Assembly: GCA_028278345.1 (NCBI GenBank)
Contig: JANQEL010000074.1
Location: forward strand, 1-39,311
Length of the DNA stretch: 39,311 nucleotides
Source: Myxococcota bacterium
Lineage (GTDB): Bacteria; Myxococcota_A; UBA9160; UBA4427
Reading direction: 5' to 3'
The notes beneath the pieces were generated by a model, which was not told where the DNA came from, did not search any database, and was given only the letters and a program-made list of their open reading frames with translations. This document shows positions 37,686-39,311 of this stretch, one piece after another. The position numbers and the translations under genes were made by a program. Numbering within the stretch: position 1 is the stretch's first letter; the number at the start of each line of letters is the position of its first letter.

Positions 37686-38738
37686 TCAGGCGTCTGCGAA
37701 CAGCGCCTCGCATCCGGTCCCCGCGAGCAGGCGGTCGACGTCTTCGCGATCCGAAGCCGATAGCGCGGCGCGTTCATCCCGAATCCACTGCAGGCACTTC
37801 GCCTGGTAGGGGAACGGCGGCTGCACCCACTTCTCCCCGTCGACGGTGCATTCGACCTGCTCGGCGCCGCTCGCCACCGCCGCCGCGTTGCCGAGCAGGA
37901 AGGGGGCGTAGACCCGCCCCACTTCGGCGAGGATGGCGCGCAGGGTGTCGGAGACGCCATCTCGCGTGATCCATCCGTCGTCGCCGCTGACGTCGAGGCC
38001 GCTCAGGTCTTCGGTCACCTCGGTCCAGGCATGGACGCGCGGCGCCTCGGCGACGGTGATGCGCACGGCCGTCGTATCGAAGCAGGCGAGTTGTGTGAGT
38101 TGGCCGTAGAAAGCGAAGTCGCTGGCGCCGGGCCGCTCGCCCAGCAGGAAGGGCTGCGTCTGCAGGTGGGCGTCGAAGCACTCGAGGAAGCGGTGATAGC
38201 TCGCCTCGATGATCGGCCCGGTGGTCTCGTTCGAACCCACCACGTAGAGACGACTGATCTGCAGCTTCGAGATGTGCTCGGTCATCGGCGCGACTTCGGC
38301 GTCGGTGAGGTTCGTCTTCGAGTAGAAGGGAAGGATGCGCCCGGCCTTGTCGATGTTCTCTTCGTGGGCCCAGCGCAGGTGGAACATGCACTTGGTGAGC
38401 CACTCGTCGCCGTAGTCTTCGAGCAGATAGTCGAGGAAGCGCACCACGGGATCGCCGGGCAGGACCGAGCGACCGCTGTACTCGCGCTCGAAGCGACGGA
38501 TCAACGGCGTGGAGTCCGTGACCGCCACGATCTCCCCAGACTCGTCGGGGAGGTAGAAGGTCGGAAGCAGGCGCACCTTCGGTTGGGGCCGCGACGACAT
38601 GTCGCGCTGATTGCCGCGGATCATGCGATAGGGCAAGCCGCGATAGCGCAGGATCGCGCGCATCTTGCGCGTGTAGGGGGAACCCGCGACACCGAGGAAT
38701 TCGATCGGTGTGGTCACCTGATCCGTGGGGGTCGGCAT
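37686..38738 (-). CDS. GST-like protein with extended C-terminal domain
   Basis: 350 residues. Thioredoxin-like N-terminal domain (GVAGSPYTRKMRAILRYRGLPY, VRLLPTFYLPDESGE with cis-Pro, VTDSTPLIRRFE), then a long helical C-terminal domain (about 95-350) larger than the usual 120 residues. The latter contains RPGASDFAFYGQLTQLA, the N-capping box, so the GST fold is preserved; the final 100 residues are an addition of unknown role. The glutathione Ser/Tyr is plausible in SPYTRK. The start ATG at 38738 has AGGAGG 6-7 nt upstream, while frames further up lack one. It probably forms an operon with the thioesterase-like gene. Confidence 0.82.
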   Translation of the reverse strand: MPTPTDQVTTPIEFLGVAGSPYTRKMRAILRYRGLPYRMIRGNQRDMSSRPQPKVRLLPTFYLPDESGEIVAVTDSTPLIRRFEREYSGRSVLPGDPVVRFLDYLLEDYGDEWLTKCMFHLRWAHEENIDKAGRILPFYSKTNLTDAEVAPMTEHISKLQISRLYVVGSNETTGPIIEASYHRFLECFDAHLQTQPFLLGERPGASDFAFYGQLTQLACFDTTAVRITVAEAPRVHAWTEVTEDLSGLDVSGDDGWITRDGVSDTLRAILAEVGRVYAPFLLGNAAAVASGAEQVECTVDGEKWVQPPFPYQAKCLQWIRDERAALSASDREDVDRLLAGTGCEALFADA

Positions 38739-38835
38739 TGTTTTCCTCCTCGCGCCTTCGACGCTTCGCCGATTTATTGGCATCGATTGTGCCATAACAT
38801 TGGGCCACGGCAACCGCTCCCGCGATCCGCCCGCT

Positions 38836-38854
38836 GCGCAACCACCGGTTGCGC
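38836..38854. repeat. Perfect 8-bp hairpin in the divergent gap before the DUF2867-like gene
   Basis: GCGCAACC (38836-38843), loop ACC, GGTTGCGC (38847-38854). A second, smaller inverted repeat (TGGCA/TGCCA at 38778-38782 and 38790-38794) lies nearer the GST gene in the AT-rich part of the gap. Either could be an operator; neither is a typical terminator. Confidence 0.4.
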
Positions 38855-38914
38855 GGCCCCACGCCGCCCCTGCGATACGTTCCGCCTGCGCCCGGGCCAA
38901 AGGAGCCCCACCCC

Positions 38915-39311
38915 ATGCGCATGCCCACCGACGCCCACACACGGCACCCCTGGCGCGTCCACAGCCTGGCGCACGACTTCGAGTTGCTCGACGTGTGGCG
39001 GTACCCGGTGGAGATCGAAGAACGACACGCGCTCTCGACCTTCAGCGATTTCATGCGCGCACAGCAGGAGGAGATGCTGGGCGGTGGCGGGCCGGCGAGT
39101 TGGTTGTTCCGCCTGCGGGGCGTCCTCGGGGAGCTCTTCGGCTGGGACGACACGCCCACGACCGCCCCCAGGAGCGATCGCCGACCGAGCGTGCGCGAGC
39201 GCCTGACCGCCGAGGACAGGGAGGCCATGCGCGGTCGCGTTCTGGATCTCGAGCAGGAGCTCGTCTTCAAAGACGTAGACCGGCTGGAAGTCGGGACCCG
39301 CGAACTCGCCT
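38915..39311 (+). CDS. DUF2867-like protein, 3' end missing
   Basis: An open frame of 132 codons runs off the right edge without a stop. It begins MRMPTDAHTRHPWRVHSLAHDF. It then shows LLDVWRYPVEI, FSDFMRAQQEEM, SWLFRLRGVLGELFGWDD and SVRERL, a pattern I associate with DUF2867-domain proteins (a family linked to small SRPBCC-like domains), with the main domain still to come. The function is not known. ATG at 38915 with AGGAG 9 nt upstream; a second ATG two codons later is also possible. A TACGTT at 38876-38881 could be the -10. Diverges from the GST-like gene. Confidence 0.6.
   Translation, partial: MRMPTDAHTRHPWRVHSLAHDFELLDVWRYPVEIEERHALSTFSDFMRAQQEEMLGGGGPASWLFRLRGVLGELFGWDDTPTTAPRSDRRPSVRERLTAEDREAMRGRVLDLEQELVFKDVDRLEVGTRELA

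Noticed and set aside
1..39311. CRISPR array, tRNA, rRNA, insertion sequence or prophage
   Set aside because: No regularly spaced repeats, no cloverleaf or CCA-ended hairpin recognised, no transposase, integrase or phage protein among the frames.

Overview
The window is a gene-dense, high-GC chromosomal stretch with 41 protein-coding genes, the first and last cut by the window edges. No gap between genes exceeds 300 bases. I see no rRNA, tRNA, insertion sequence, phage gene or CRISPR array. Lipoprotein signal peptides, a probable outer-membrane beta-barrel, a PEP-CTERM protein and strong G/C third-codon bias point to a Gram-negative bacterium. Its lipid-handling gene content (DUF3556, DUF1214, sulfotransferases, ACAD10-like kinase, many SDRs and crotonases) recalls uncultured deltaproteobacteria-like lineages (Myxococcota, Binatota and similar). 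That placement is inference from gene content, not a marker-based assignment.

Region 1 (1-8 kb) is acyl-CoA metabolism: a dienoyl-CoA isomerase-like crotonase (partial), a GST, a divergent HxlR regulator with an SCP2-like domain, and a BadH-BadI pair (alicyclic ring oxidation and cleavage toward pimeloyl-CoA). After these come a membrane-anchored unknown, a methyltransferase, an NTF2-like protein, a DUF2059-like secreted protein, a 2,4-dienoyl-CoA reductase-like SDR and a YkgJ-type Cys-cluster protein. Region 2 (8-17.4 kb) mixes secreted, envelope and enzyme genes on both strands: an acidic secreted protein, a His-rich TPR lipoprotein, a MaoC hydratase, a ferritin-like protein, an SDR, a MOSC protein, a methyltransferase, a barrel protein and an alpha/beta hydrolase.

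Region 3 (17.4-28.9 kb) is the most operon-like part. A P450 diverges from nine co-directional genes: sulfotransferase, DUF1214 protein, quinone oxidoreductase, SDR, APH/ACAD10-type kinase, a large beta-rich unknown, a DUF3556 polytopic membrane protein, aldehyde dehydrogenase and a Cys-rich mini-lipoprotein. Several junctions overlap by 4 bp. This looks like a pathway for a hydrophobic alcohol, sterol or terpenoid-like substrate that I cannot name, and it is the best candidate here for an undescribed system.

Region 4 (28.9-39.3 kb) holds two exported proteins with C-terminal sorting-type tails whose genes overlap tail to tail. Next come a carboxymuconolactone decarboxylase-like gene joined to bioA through a hairpin whose loop is the stop codon, and a TetR regulator with a textbook promoter and probable leaderless start. 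The TetR gene heads a carotenoid oxygenase-crotonase-MBL hydrolase module. A thioesterase-GST pair on the minus strand and a truncated DUF2867-like gene finish the window.

Regulatory DNA is unusually legible. There are AT-rich palindromic operators next to the HxlR and TetR genes, several long hairpins in intergenic gaps, and a recurrent -10-like hexamer (TACRCT and relatives) before many plus-strand genes.
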